A DNA stretch of 64,000 nucleotides from Avena insularis. Its lineage: Eukaryota; Streptophyta; Magnoliopsida; Poales; Poaceae. Positions 22,994 to 34,473 of the stretch are shown here, in pieces (positions within the stretch are counted from its first letter, which is position 1; each line of letters begins with the position of its first letter). The notes under the pieces are model-generated. The model had not been told where the DNA came from. It did no database searches and worked only from the letters and a program-made list of their open reading frames with translations. Location of the stretch: the NCBI GenBank assembly GCA_023614405.1, contig CM042694.1:94161285-94225284 (forward strand), given 5' to 3'. Position numbers and translations under genes: made by a program.

Positions 22994-25823
22994 CTCCCTC
23001 CCCCCCGAATCCCGAAAAGGACGAAAAGGATGTAGGAGTGGTTATTTTGCAAAAAAGCCCTCTCAAAATTCCCGACACAACCCGCAGTCCTATCTCGTCT
23101 TCCTCGCTCCGCTCCGCTCGCTCGCGATGGTCGTCTTCCTCGCTGCTCTCCTCCCCTTCCCGCCCCATGCCGCTGCTCCCCTCCCCTCCCCGCCACACGC
23201 CGCTTCTCTCCCGCCCCCTGCCCCACGCCACCGCTTCCCCCATGTCGTGGTACCGCCGTCTTGTTCCCTATCGTCTAGCTCCCCCGCGCTGCTGCCGACT
23301 ACGAAGACACCGCCGCCCCAAGGTTGGATTCTTGTCAAAGAGAGCACCTTGCTTCCCCCACAGGTTGAGGATTCCGTCAATTTCGATCCAGATGCGGATC
23401 CCGTCGATTTCGATCCAAGACACCGATGGCTCGCAGAGATGAGGATCCCGTTGATTTTGATCCTAATGCGCGCAGCAGCTCAGGTTGCTTGCCTCGGTGG
23501 GAGTGCGGTCGCAGGAGAGGTTCCATGGCGTACGCTGCTGCCGCCTCTATTCTCCTCCACCTACAGCTGCTGCTGCTCCTCTGCTCAGCCTGGTGAGTCG
23601 CCCTTGTATACTGAACTAGATATGTAGCTCCAAGCCTCCAAATCAACATGCTTGTCCTTGTATGACTAACCTAGATAATTCTGCTCTCATTAAATAGAAT
23701 TTCATGCCTTTTTTCTTGTAATGAGAAGGTCTCAAAATTTTTCTGCAAACCATGTATATTTGGCAGAAAGAATTAAAATCTTGTATCATTGTTAGATGGA
23801 TATGCTCTCATCTAATGCACAAGAATCATAAAAGCAGTACCAATACTGGTACTCCTTTTCTGTAGTAAATTAATTGGTATCCTTTAATTACTCAGTCCGC
23901 CATGATGTTGCCATCTTGCCACATTGACTTGGTTTTAGTTGCTGCTGGTGATATACAAATCTGAGAATTTTTCGGTAAGTGGCAGTGCGAAAGAGCATAT
24001 CCAAGTTAAATAGTACTACCTCCGTTCCACAATATAAGCCTCTTTAGCAAGCTGATTTAGCTATGTAAAAAGGCTTATATTGTGGAACGGAGGGAGTAGT
24101 ATGAGCTTGCTGATATGTAAATGAATACTTGCTGATGTTCTTTACTCTGAATATGGTTGCTAAAGTCATATGACTGGGCTGATCCTGATCCCTCAGTGCG
24201 CAAAAACATTGATAAAGCTATACTGTGGTTGGCAAAAACATTGATAAAGCAATAGTTATTTGCATCAGACAGCCTTTTAAAAGATCTTTATGTCTTGCTA
24301 ACAGGATACAATAACTAACTACAGCAACTGGGTTTTAAGCAAACAACAAAATTATTTCTTCAGCAGCATAAAGGTTCAGTTAAAATTAATTCTTGCACAT
24401 GTGTCGTTCTAGCGATGGTCTAAGCTGGTTGTATCGTAGGTTGTGATTATGTCCATGATCCTGTTTTCTTAACCCCTTTTGGTGTATTGCAGGTTGTGAT
24501 TATGTTGACCTTTGACAAACAAAATGAGCGCGTTCTCTTAAGCTGTAGGTCAAGATTTAGCCATCAACTGTATGTTGTCAGTCTGAAAGTTAAGCCCATC
24601 GGTAGATTTACGCGGCATACATGTTCTACTCCAATGGTGACATTGCAAAGAATTTTGTCAAAATTTGCTCACTACAGATGTTTCTTTCTCTATATTGCTC
24701 ACTCATGGCTCATTGCATCTTCCTTTATTAAGTGAGGCTAGAAATAGGGTAATACGATTTCCTGGAAAATGATTTATATACAGAAATGCCATGCTGGCCC
24801 ATACTCCATAGTTCATGGGTAATTTGCAACTAGCAAGGCTGAGATGAAGCAACTCAACTTGTCCGGCATCAGAAGTATGACATTCCATGCTATGCTGCAA
24901 GATTTAGTGTTATGATTTCAGTATATTGAGTAGTAGAGGTGTTCCTGCGCATTGCTATTGCTTTTCCTATTTTTCAATGCAAATCTAGGTACCAATCAGT
25001 TGAAGCAATACGTTTTTTTAGGAGGAAAACAAAGTTCAGTTGAAGTATTTTTTGCACACAGCAACACTCCAGTTAACAGGAGCACACAGAAATTCAGAGA
25101 AATTCACATTCAGAGAACACATTCAGAAAAAGATAGAAATTCAGAGAAATTCTCTAGATCTTGGGCTCGATCTGTTGCTTCTCCTCTGTTGTGCAGGTTC
25201 TGCTGACGGCGCCGATAGGAACGGAGGGCCTCAGGCCAAGGCGGGATGCGCCGTCGTCGTACTCACCGACGTGTGGAGGCGGCGGGGGGGTCTGTCGGCA
25301 GCAGCAGCCGGTCCCTGTCGTTCCGTCGGAGGAGAGCTGCCCCATCAAGGCGGCGGCGCATATGGAGGAGGGACCGGTCATCCTTCTACCGGTGAGCGCC
25401 GGAATCGGAACGGCCAGGTCGTACCGTAGACAAGCGGGGGAAGACGCGCCGCGTCGAAGGGAGGTCGTGAAGGAGCAGGGGAAGGCGCGCGAGTCCCGGC
25501 GGATTCGTCGTCGACGCCGGCCGGGCTAGAATTCGTATGCGGCGGTGGGATTGGACGCACCGGTCGACCTGGGAGACGGTGCCAGGGCAGCGCCAGCGAG
25601 CGGTGTGCCGGTGCCGGCTGGAAGGGGAGAGGACGCGATGGATGGCGTAGGAGCGGCGGCGAACTGCGGGTAGCGGCGCCGGGAGGACCGAGACGACGAA
25701 CAAGATTTCAGTTTGAGTTTCAAATTTTAAGGCCAAATTTGAAACGGTCCGAATGGATTGGGGATTTATTTGCAAAAACGATTTTGAACTAAGCCTCCGA
25801 CATCCTTTTCAGGACGGAGGGAG
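22994..25823. mobile_element. Large Mariner-type element with Stowaway-like ends (2,830 bp)
   Basis: The left end is CTCCCTCC, with GAAAAGGA and GGATGTAGGAG within the next 50 bases. The inverse right end reads CTCCCTCCGTCCTGAAAAGG and then ATGTCGGAGGC. Both sides are flanked by TA (22992-22993, 25824-25825). The inverted similarity continues for about 60 bp, including TTTTGCAAA-type blocks. The interior has GC-rich blocks near each end (about 23090-23600 and 25190-25680) around an AT-rich centre. No transposase motif (DDD/DDE, helix-turn-helix) was found in any frame; the ORFs in the GC-rich blocks are Pro/Arg/Ser-rich shadows. It is either a deleted autonomous element or one that captured other DNA. 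Confidence 0.7.
24016..24096. mobile_element. Mini Stowaway MITE nested in the Mariner-type element
   Basis: 81 bp with nearly perfect complementary arms (CTACCTCCGTTCCACAATAT and ATATTGTGGAACGGAGGGAG) and TA flanks. It lies inside the 22994-25823 element and so inserted later. Confidence 0.9.
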
Positions 25824-25825
25824 TA

Positions 25826-26165
25826 ATATTTTGACAAAGACGTTGTTGCATTCATGTTACACGCAAGATGTTTATCGGTACTTCTCACTGATAAATCACC
25901 ACTGTTGCCCGGCGCTTGCCCGGGCTTCAGAGCTACGCGCGCGAGGCGCTGGGACTGTTTCCAGGCACCAAATGTTGACCGACAGTGGGCAAAATCCTTC
26001 GGCCTTTCAGCATTTGCAAATCCGTTTGACTCTGGTGTGGACTACAGGACTAGTGGGCCTTGAGGCCTTGCTCTTGGGGAAAAGGCAACCAGCCACCGAC
26101 TTAGTTTGCACAAGCAGCGACTAGGTTTGTTCTTAGAAGAAAGGCAACGAGCCAGCTAATTGCTA
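25826..26165. other. Intergenic, nothing recognised
   Basis: No ORF with recognisable content, no terminal repeats. GC-rich near 25910-25970 (CGCTTGCCCGGGCTTC, GCGCGCGAGGCGC). Confidence 0.3.
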
Positions 26166-26288
26166 CTCCCTCCGATCTAAATTAGTTGACTCAAATTTAT
26201 CAAGATACTGATATATCTAATACTAAATCATGTCTAGATACAATCAAATCTAGACAAATCTAAGTCAACTAATTTAGGTCGGAGGGAG
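26166..26288. mobile_element. Stowaway MITE
   Basis: 123 bp from CTCCCTCCGATCTAAATTAG to its inverse ...GGTCGGAGGGAG. TA flanks the left side; the right flank is CA, probably mutated. A different subfamily from the ATATAAGATG type elsewhere in the window. Confidence 0.85.
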
Positions 26289-26390
26289 CATTCGATTCTC
26301 AAATAAAAAGAAGCTAATTGCTCTATAACTATCTACTCTTAGCGCATATGAAAAACATTTGAATGACACACATACAAATGTGTTGTGATT

Positions 26391-26965
26391 TTTTTGTGAA
26401 AAAGTCCATCGATCTATTAATAGTCATTAAACCACCTAGCGACGACTACACGCACTGAAGCGAGCCGAATATGCGTCGCCGTTCTTGCCCCTCCCTCAAC
26501 GGTGAGCCGAGCAAAGCTTATTATAGTAGCGCTCCTTGTAATAGATAAACAAGAAGTTGTGGTGCTAAGTCCCAACACGACTAGTACACAAAGCTGCGGC
26601 AATAGATAATGATAGGAACATAGATCAAAAGAGTCAGAATTGCAACCACACTAGTGAACATGAAAACCGACCAAACCCCAGGAGACCCGCTAGACCTTCA
26701 CATGCCATTTGTCGGGACTAGGCGCACCACCGAACCACGAATAGGAGCGGAGAAGACATATTCTGATTTTAGGATATCGCCGACGCCTCACCATCCCTAA
26801 GAATTGGAACCCTCCCACCGATGAGTGAATGCGGTCCATCGAACCTCCAAGGCCCGCAAGGAGGGAAAGACCGCCAAATTTATCAGAGAGGGGAACAAAA
26901 ACCCTAGATTACCTCTGGATCGCCTCTAGTGTCCTAGCGGGCTGAACCATTAGACGTTAAATAGT
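26391..26965 (-). repeat. Degenerate retroposon-like repeat
   Basis: The stretch starts with a T-run (GATTTTTTTGTGAAAAAG) and continues with sequence of a kind I recognise as recurrent near Triticeae genes (CACCTAGCGACGACTACA, later CGCACCACCG and GGGGAACAAAAACCC). A T-run at the left suggests a poly(A)-tailed LINE/SINE-type copy on the minus strand. No coding frame remains. Family not assigned. Confidence 0.4.
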
Positions 26966-27059
26966 ACCCTACACTCCCATGAACATTTAAATGTATTGTT
27001 AATTTGTATTGTACGATACCGTGTTTACATGTTAAAATTGTTGTAATGCTTGCCTAGTT

Positions 27060-27170
27060 TCTTTGATGTTCACTTTTATGGTTGATCGGCTGTGTGCATC
27101 CTAGTTATGCAGAGGTCGGATGTAATCGTTACTCTAATAAATAATAAAGCGCTTATTTTGAAAAAAATAT
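27060..27170 (+). repeat. Possible LINE 3' tail
   Basis: Sequence ending AATAAATAATAAAGCGC...GAAAAAAATAT, preceded by GTGTGCATCCTAGTTATGCA and a GCAGAGG-type motif seen in the 3' tails of wheat LINE copies I remember. No RT-coding sequence lies upstream, so it is a 5'-truncated copy at best. Confidence 0.35.
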
Positions 27171-27734
27171 GTTAAAATTGTTGTGGAAACTATATTTTTC
27201 TCTAGGTAGTCCATGGAATTTTTTTGTTGCCTTACGGTCCGCCCAGGCTTCGACAAATTTCTAGGTCCGCCGGTGTATCTATTCCTTAGGCTTGGTTGCA
27301 TGCATGAGCGACCAGCCCATCTGCCGATTCGTGAGTATGGTATTTGGGCCGTTGCATACTGTATAGAGTTGGTATTATTCTGTTCCAATGGCACCACGTC
27401 GTTCGTTGCTCAACGCTCCTAGCCGTAGTAGACAAGAGGCAGAACCCATGCACTCTTTGGCAGTGCCACGTCAAATCTAACAGACGAAGAGAGAGCCTTG
27501 GAGACGTGCACTGACCTGCCCGCAGCTGTAGAAATGATCGCGTCGCCAGACGATGTTAACATGTGTTGGTTGATGTGGTCGTCTAGAACCGTCGTCCAGG
27601 AAGAAATCCATGCAAAGCGGACCAGCGCTCCACTTGCCTCTCAACACAATCTCCGCCGCAAAAACCCAAGACGCAAATTAAAATTTGAAAATTCCCGCTA
27701 GGAGTTGTGTGACGTGGAACTCGTTTATCTTATA
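27171..27734. other. Intergenic, nothing recognised
   Basis: Short frames without family features. No terminal repeats noticed. Confidence 0.3.
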
Positions 27735-27868
27735 CTCCCTCCATATTATAATATAAGATGTTTTAGTTTTTTAAACATGTATCTACTCATCTTTTAGTGT
27801 GTAGGTTCGGAGTGAACTACGTACTAAAGGAGTCTAGATATATTCGTTTTACAGAAGCTAAAACATGA
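27735..27868. mobile_element. Stowaway MITE, right end decayed
   Basis: It starts with CTCCCTCC after TA (27733-27734) and carries the ATATAAGATGTTTTAG block plus an inverse AGCTAAAACAT block near 27860. The expected CGGAGGGAG terminus is missing, so the right end is approximate. Confidence 0.65.
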
Positions 27869-28568
27869 GAATGAATTTTCCGTTACATCCCGAGTGAATT
27901 ATTCCAGCCTTTCCGCCGTGGAACGCGGTTAGGAGAGGTAGCTTTTTTCTCCCCCGTGCAACCTACCCCATCCCGTGCTAGGCGCTAGGATACGAGGCTA
28001 CACCCCGACTTCATCCATTCCTGTTTGCTTCCTTCCATAGCCCCCAGCTCCTTCCCTCGACAGGGTCGGCTTTGACCCTAGGCCACCTTGTGCAACGGCC
28101 TAGGGCCCAAGCCTAAAGGGGGCCCATAAATTCCGTCTTCCTATATACATATTATTCATTTTAGGTAAAAATTATTGGCAACAACCCAGCACAGGTAATC
28201 CAACGTTGGCACTCACCATTAGCGTCTTAGTGATCAAGACTTGGTCTGTCTTTCGTTTTCGACTAGTATATTCCTGATCAGTGGTCTACGTGAGTACGCG
28301 GCTATGCCTCACATCCGCTCCACCCTGGCTCGGGCGCTCAGCTGCTCGCCTGCAGCCTGCTCGCTCCATAGCCGCTCCAAGGTTGTTGCTCTGCATGAAA
28401 CATCGCGTCGCCACTCGCACATGCCCTGCAGTAAGTCCACGAATCTCCGATCCAATTCATTGTCTAATATGTGAATAATCCATGATTTAATCACTCAACT
28501 TCTTATTATATTGGGGTTCTAATTTCATGTATTTAATACTTTCACAAATCATAATTATAGGTGTTACA

Positions 28569-28634
28569 ATGCCTAAACCTAAGTCCGCTCGTGTAAAAAA
28601 GAATCAGCTCATTCAATCACAAAAAGGTGCCTAA
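28569..28634 (+). pseudogene. Remnant of hAT transposase N-terminus
   Basis: 21 codons, rich in Lys and Gln, then TAA. The sequence resembles the extreme N-terminus of hAT transposases of the TTF zinc-finger group. No further domain follows. Identification is from memory of the pattern and is tentative. Confidence 0.4.
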
Positions 28635-28690
28635 AGAGGTACTTTTTACCCGTAAGTAGCATTGATATCTCCATATGCGAACATATACTA

Positions 28691-29001
28691 GCCTTAAGAC
28701 TAGTCACAATAGGAAGTATCATATAGTAGTATCATGCATATGATACTAGTATATGATACCATCTTCACAATGCATAGTATCATAATTTTAGTGTATTTAT
28801 TGTTTTGTAGAATCTCAATGCAAAATTGTGGACAAGATTTATTTGAGATTAGTTTTTCTAGTTCTACGTGCTATGATACCTTATCTACCTATGATACTAA
28901 CACAATCTCTTTCATCATTAATTAGTATGCCACATCAGAATTTTGCCAACATGGCATGCATGATACTATCTATGATATCCTCATTGGGACTAGTCTAAGG
29001 C
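28691..29001. mobile_element. TIR MITE nested in the hAT derivative (311 bp)
   Basis: The left arm GCCTTAAGACTAGTCACAAT pairs with the right arm (inverse GCCTTAGACTAGTCCCAATG). The interior repeats ATGATAC/GTATCAT words many times. A target duplication could not be read. Superfamily not assigned (Mutator or Harbinger are options). Confidence 0.65.
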
Positions 29002-29051
29002 CCATACTGTCAACTTCGCCTAGGGCCCCACAAAATATAGAGCCGGCCCTG

Positions 29052-30501
29052 TCCGGCGGCGGCTTCATCTGCTCCGGCCTAGATATCTCACCTGCAATTT
29101 TTTCCGGCGGCGTCGGACCTGCGACGCACCCCATCTGTTCCGGCAAGTCCATGAAAACAGAATGACTGCATCAAGAACACTTACACCGATCTTCTCGGTC
29201 ATGGTCTGTTCCATGGCCGTATGTGTGTGTTTTGCTAACCTAGACATATTGCATGCCCCTTTGACATGTGAGGTTTTCTTTGGTTGATGTTTAGGATTAG
29301 TGACTATGTTTCCCTACAGCTCCGAGTTGGATTGTATGGTGTAATGTCCCTTGAGTAGTGTTGTGTGCACCTTGTTCTTTTCTGAAATATATTGTCTCGT
29401 GTGTGATGGAAATAAAAATAGTAGCTAGCTTCAAAATCTGACCAGTTGTCGTTGTTCCTTTTAACTTCAGCCCCCAAAAGATGAATTTTAACCCTGACTG
29501 ACTTGGTTTTGCTTTGTGTTTTTGTATTTTAGTTGGAGGAAGGAGATGACGGCTAGCTACAAAGATGACGGTGACTATTGCCTGCGCTGCTTCGGCTCCC
29601 GGTGGTGTTGTGCTGGCTGCGGCGTCCTATGTAATATACGTAGTCGGTTGTAATGTTGTTTTTAGTGGTCGACATAGTTGGTTGTAATGTTGTATTTAGT
29701 GGTCGGCGACATATGGTTTTTGTTATAGTTGTTTCTTGTGAAGTTGAGATAAGGAGTTGAATTCTATTTGTATATATTTAACTATGTATAGATCAAGTTG
29801 TGCCTTATTTTTACTGTCCACGGGTTGTCTATGTGATCTCAAAGGTAAATGTTGAAATCTCAGAAACTTTTGCTAGAATCAGGCATCCAGTTTTTGATAA
29901 GATAATTATTATTGGGAACTGCGTTTCATTTTATAGCAATGCAATATGATTCGGCTGTTGTTAATCTGGACTTTTGATAGCTTGAGTGCCAGAGTCGTTG
30001 AATTTACTGGTCTACTCAAGTGGGATGAGGGTTTGTTTTCGTCGAGTAGTTGCACAATATGATTGCTGGCTATTGAATTAAGCCATGAAGGTCAAAAGGC
30101 AAGGAGCTAAGATACTGAGTAGAAGATAGTCGAAACATGCTGCAACTTATGCTGAACTATTCTCTCCTAACTTACATGAAGAATATAACCATTCTATCTA
30201 ACTTACTTGAAGAATATTTAGAAGCAAGGTGAAACTCTTTGTTGAAATTCACCATGGAGTCGCTGATAGAAGAAAACAAAACATGGTAAATGTCTAGTCC
30301 ACTTGAACGGAAGTCTTGCACACATGTATACGATGCAAATCCAACCGACGACTACCATGATTTCGCCAGCTAAATGGAAGACTAATAAGCAATCGCCATA
30401 TCCAAATCGTCCAGGAACCGCCGTGTGCATAGCATGTCCCAATACAGAATGGAAAATATAGAACCTTGACAGAATGCACTATATGGGGCGGGGCGAAGCG
30501 T
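29052..30501. other. Intergenic DNA, possible small exon only
   Basis: No recognised gene. A short frame at 29546-29653 (MTASYKDDGDYCLRCFGSRW..., 35 codons, Cys-rich end) follows a good purine context but has no support. TTGTAATGTTGT(A/T)TTTAGTGGTCG is repeated at about 29650 and 29683. GC-rich segments on both sides of the hAT derivative (27900-28060, 29052-29150) could be one interrupted exon or UTR. Confidence 0.3.
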
Positions 30502-30583
30502 GTGTATTTTCTTCTAGTAGACTTGATGTACACTGTCCGAGAGTGTATTTTTATCTACTAGACTTGATGTACACCGTCCGAGA
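30502..30583. repeat. 41-bp direct tandem repeat, two copies
   Basis: Copies at 30502-30542 and 30543-30583 share GTGTATTTT and ACTTGATGTACAC with a few substitutions. They contain inverted words (GTACAC/GTGTA). Confidence 0.85.
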
Positions 30584-31014
30584 GTCTGACAGAATGAGCG
30601 CAGACAATAAGAGGAAAAATACAATAATACATTTCGAAGAAACAAGCATTAGTATCGAGCTTCCCTTTGCACGGAGAAAGACTACATATTCCAAGTATTC
30701 ATACAGCAGGAGGGGGCGACACTACAGGCCCCTTGACCTGTCAAACACATCTTTTAAACAACAGCAGGGCCGTATCATCATCATGGTCAAACATACATCC
30801 AACAAGAAGGAAAAGGGGCTGGGAGACAAAATAAATAGAATTGAATTACAGACTAGCAGGGTATAAAAACCATCCTGTACTTCCTTCCTCTAGGAGATTC
30901 GGCTCAGAATCGATCACCGAGCCACATGTGGTCTCCTGGCACGTTCCCGATCTGTGCTAGGTGGGCAGCCACCATCGACACCTAAACGTCGTACGGACGC
31001 ATGTGCTAGGTGTT

Positions 31015-34000
31015 CTACTCAAAGCCGTCCATCATAGGGCGTTGGCCCCCTTCAGAGGAGGTGCTCTTCGATGACTGTTTCCGAGCTGCACCGCGGCGCC
31101 TGTTCTTGGCTTTCTTTGCCTTCATCCTCCGTTTCTTCTCGGCGGCGTCAACCCAGATGTATTCAGAAGGTATGTGGAATGGATCAACCTCATCTTTAAA
31201 GCTCTTGCTATCGCCACTGTCACTAGACTGTGCACCGCGCCCCCCTCTAACCCACGAATACCATGAGGCTGATCCTTCCGAATCTTTGGACTTGGCGTCC
31301 TGGAACTGCGTAGGGCTCGAAGGTGGGGTAGCAAACTCATCTAAAGGCGGTAGTTCTTCAAACTTTGTGAATGTTACAATGACCCGTATTGTTGGGACAA
31401 TAGGGATAGCAATCTGCAATTCACGGGAGACGTAGTCAGAAATCACTGTGCCAAAGTATAGTTTAATTGATGAAGAATATATCACCCATAGATTTTTTCC
31501 CTCTTTTGGGCATCAGGATAAAATACAGCCAGAATGCCCTAGAGTAGAACAATATAACACAACAATATGTTATGTACGTATAAGAAGAGTTCTACGATGT
31601 GATCTAGAGTTTAAAACAACTAACAATCCTGAAAGAAAGTATGACAGGAAAAGGAGCATCCCTACAGAGCAGCCATCCTTTCACGAAAACTTTGATAGTA
31701 AATTAGCAGTTCTGTCCACCAATCCTTGTTTAATCAATCATGAATCAGGCACTCATGTCCTGCTAGACCTGCTACCGCATTCTGGAAAGGTGCATAATTG
31801 TGTTGATTGGTCTAACTGAAAGCAGTTTCAGGTGCATAATTCTGGAAAGGCTTCATGTCAGACTACCAAACCCAGCATCAGACAAATGGAAATGTGACGA
31901 TGTACTAAAATTAGTCAAGGAAATGGGGCTCAGACCGAGTCAAAAGGCCAGGCCAAATAGACATTGTGTGTGGAAATAATAATCCAATAACCAATATCAC
32001 TATCCTTTTTGGCATCTGATCCTTCTTTGTTCAGATATTAGTTAGCTGTTACCTTATGTAGCTAGCAGTACTACTGTTATTTTAGTAAGCTAGGATCAGG
32101 CTTCAAACTATACTAAAAGTGGTCAGGTTGCAATGCAAAGCTCTAGTATTGTGACAATACTAATTCCAGATCTAGAGTTTTACTCTACATACATTCCTGA
32201 AGGAAAATGGGACAAGGAGCATCACTACAAAGCAACAATTCATCCTTGAAAACTTTGAAGGTAAGCAAACAGTTCTGTCCATCACTCATTGCTTCACCAA
32301 TCATGAATCAAGCACTCATATCCTTTCATATGCATCAGTCAAATTACTAGCATTTCCAGACCTGCTACCGCATTATGGAAAGGTGTATGATGGTGTTGAT
32401 TGGTCAAACAGAAAAAATAATCAGGTGCATAATTCTGCACATCAGACACAAGCAAGTGGGATCAAATACTCAAGTTCGTAATTAGGGAAATGAAACTTGG
32501 CCTGAAACAAAAGACCAGGCTAAATAGATATTGCGTATGGAACTAATCCAATGATCAATAATATCATCCTTTTTCGGCATTCAGCCCGCCTAATGCAGTA
32601 CTAGTTAACTGTTGCTTCAAGTGGCTAGCAGTACTAGCCTCTGGCGAGAATCAAGATTCAACAAAATTCATGGATGGGATTAATTGGAACAAAGAAAGAT
32701 ACATTCCCAATAGAGGTCCAAACAACACAGAAACCCCAGCAAGGGATAACGAATACAACATAGCACGGTGGTCAGGCTGCATCAAACAACTACCTTGCTC
32801 CTACTACCCTACAATGACTGAATATCTTGACTTTCAAAGTACACAAACAGTTGCCCATCAACATGGGTTGAGAAAGAATAAGCACGCAAAACTTTGATTT
32901 GAGATAAACAGCAAAAATGCAATCAATTGGAGCTCATTTAATAACTGAAACTTAATGGGCTAATATAACCAAGTTGACAGCTGGTTACCTTGACCGGAAA
33001 TGTGCCTGTAGGTAGCTTGGTTGTCAAGAGTTCTCTAAGCCTCCTAACAGCCTTCACTTTGTTTGCTAATACATCGAGCAACGGAATGAGTTCATCTGTC
33101 TTCAAAGGGAAATCCGGTGTGAGCCACAGTACTGGTCTTAACCCCTTCTTGTACTCACTTTCAAGTTTATTAGGATCACCAGATGAGAGACCCTTCTTCT
33201 TCTTGCCGCTGCCGCCTTTCTCCTTTCCTTTCCCTGGATCACCCGACTCATCCTTACTTACTGCCTTGGGCGGCTTCTCGTCATTCTTGGCACCTTTCTT
33301 GCCTCCCCAAAACCACCCCTTCTTGTCTTTTGCCCCACTATTTGCATCTGAATGATCAGCCCCTTTGTCACCTTCCTCAGACTCCTCATCATGGTTCCCC
33401 CTCAACGCAGAATCAAGCTGCTTCCTCTCCTCGGCTGTCAAGACATCATCCAGCTCGCTTTCAAGCTCGGTGCTCCTCCCATTCTTCTCCTCGTTGTCCA
33501 TCGCAAAGAGCTCCTCATCTGTCATTGCCCCGGGAACCCGTCTCGACTTAACGGTGACTAGAACATTTAGCATATCGTACACCTTGGCTTTCCACTGCCC
33601 CACGGCCTCGGTCCTCTCTTGCCGGCGCCAATTCACGTGCGGTACAAGATCCGCCTGCGTGACATCTATCCCAGGACGATACATATTCGTCTTGGACATC
33701 AATGCCACCTCGTGAGCCACCTCTGACTCGGTAGGTTGCACGCCGGCTCCTTCCAGCGCATCCGTGATCTCTTTATCCCTATGAGAGAGCACTATCAGAG
33801 AGCCCGGCTGCAGCTCCTTACCCCCCGCGTCCTCCGGCGGTGCTCCTTCCCCGAGAAACAGAAACGTCTGGTCCGAGCGCTGGATGCGGAAGCCGTCGAA
33901 CCCGGCAAGCGTCATGTCGGCCCGTAGCGCCGCGCCCCGCTTCCAAATGCGGTAGGTGTCGGAGGGCGCGATGCGGCCGATGAAGGGTATGACGGAGGAC

Positions 34001-34473
34001 TCGAAGTGGAAGGAGATCTCCATGTAGAAGTCCCGGATGCGGCTGATGGAGGCGAGGACGCGGGGCAGGCGGCGGCACCACTTTGCCCAGGCGAGGGGCT
34101 GGTAGTGGCGCGCGATGATGGTGGCGATGGCGTCCTCGCGGGTGCAGACGGCCTCCTGGAGAGCGGACCAGCCGTCGGCGTTCTGGAGCGACCAGTCGGC
34201 GCCCGCGGACATGAGCACGTCGGCGGCGACGGGGTCGCGGAGGCGCACGGCCAGGTGCAGCGGGGTCTCGCGCCGCGGCACGTCGCGGCGGTCGATGACG
34301 GCGGACACCGCGTCCGCCACGGCCTCCCCCGCGATCGACTCCGCCTCCGTGCTCACCTCCCCTGCGCGCGGGAGGCGGGGCAGGGCGGCGACCAGTCTGC
34401 GGAGCTCCGCGTGGTCCCGGCGCGCCACGGCCAGGTGCGCCGGGCTGTGCGCGTACCTGGACACGTCGTCCAT
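31015..34473 (-). CDS. ANKRD13-type ankyrin repeat / GPCR-chaperone protein (2 exons)
   Basis: Exon 1 is 32989-34473 (start ATG at 34473) and exon 2 is 31015-31413, with a GT-AG phase-0 intron of 1,575 nt (31414-32988). The product is 627 aa. Ankyrin repeats lie near residues 5-120 (SPAHLAVARRDH; ETPLHLAVRLRDP; ADGWSALQEAV). A GPCR-chaperone (ANKRD13) domain follows from about 150: RDFYMEISFHFES, RIWKRGAALRADMTL, FLFLGEG, NMYRPGIDVT. The domain's last strand is split by the intron (TGTFPVK then IAIPIVPTIRV), and IVTFTKFEE follows. Between about 340 and 430 is an acidic/Lys-rich insert with KKGWFWGGKKG. The C-terminus is basic (EKKRRMKAKKAKNRRR). The animal homologue ANKRD13C is an ER-associated receptor biogenesis factor; the plant role is not established. 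The 5' end is very GC-rich. It appears intact. Confidence 0.88.
31640..32660. repeat. Diverged tandem duplication inside the ANKRD13 intron
   Basis: Two related segments about 570-600 bp apart share many blocks: GACCTGCTACCGCATT (31768 and 32362 regions), GTGTTGATTGGTC, CAGTTCTGTCCA, and the GGCCA(A/G)GC-AAATAGA-ATTG block near 31945 and 32515. Indels separate the blocks, so it is old. Confidence 0.7.

Larger units (their letters stand above)
28061..29051. mobile_element. Non-autonomous hAT derivative (991 bp)
   Basis: The ends are CAGGGTCGGCTTT and, inverted, CAGGGCCGGCTCT, each followed inward by a CCTAGGCC/CCCTAGGC block. This fits the CAGGGCCGGC ends of grass hAT elements. Flanking 8-mers (TCCCTCGA and TCCGGCGG) agree at only five positions, so a target duplication is not proven. 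Inside, at 28569, a short frame starts MPKPKSARVKKNQLIQSQKG and stops. It looks like the beginning of a TTF-type hAT transposase, which would make this a deletion product of an autonomous copy. Confidence 0.6.

Noticed and set aside
22989..23627. 212-codon plus-strand frame, Pro/Ser/Leu-rich
   Set aside because: It begins inside the terminal repeat of the Mariner-type element, overlaps other open frames and shows no domain. Composition explains it.
25040..25775. Several overlapping 120-130-codon frames on both strands
   Set aside because: GC-rich block at the right end of the Mariner-type element; no consistent codon signal or recognisable motif.
29546..29653. 35-codon Cys-rich frame as a small secreted peptide
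   Set aside because: No signal peptide, no conserved spacing, no flanking gene structure; kept only as a note.
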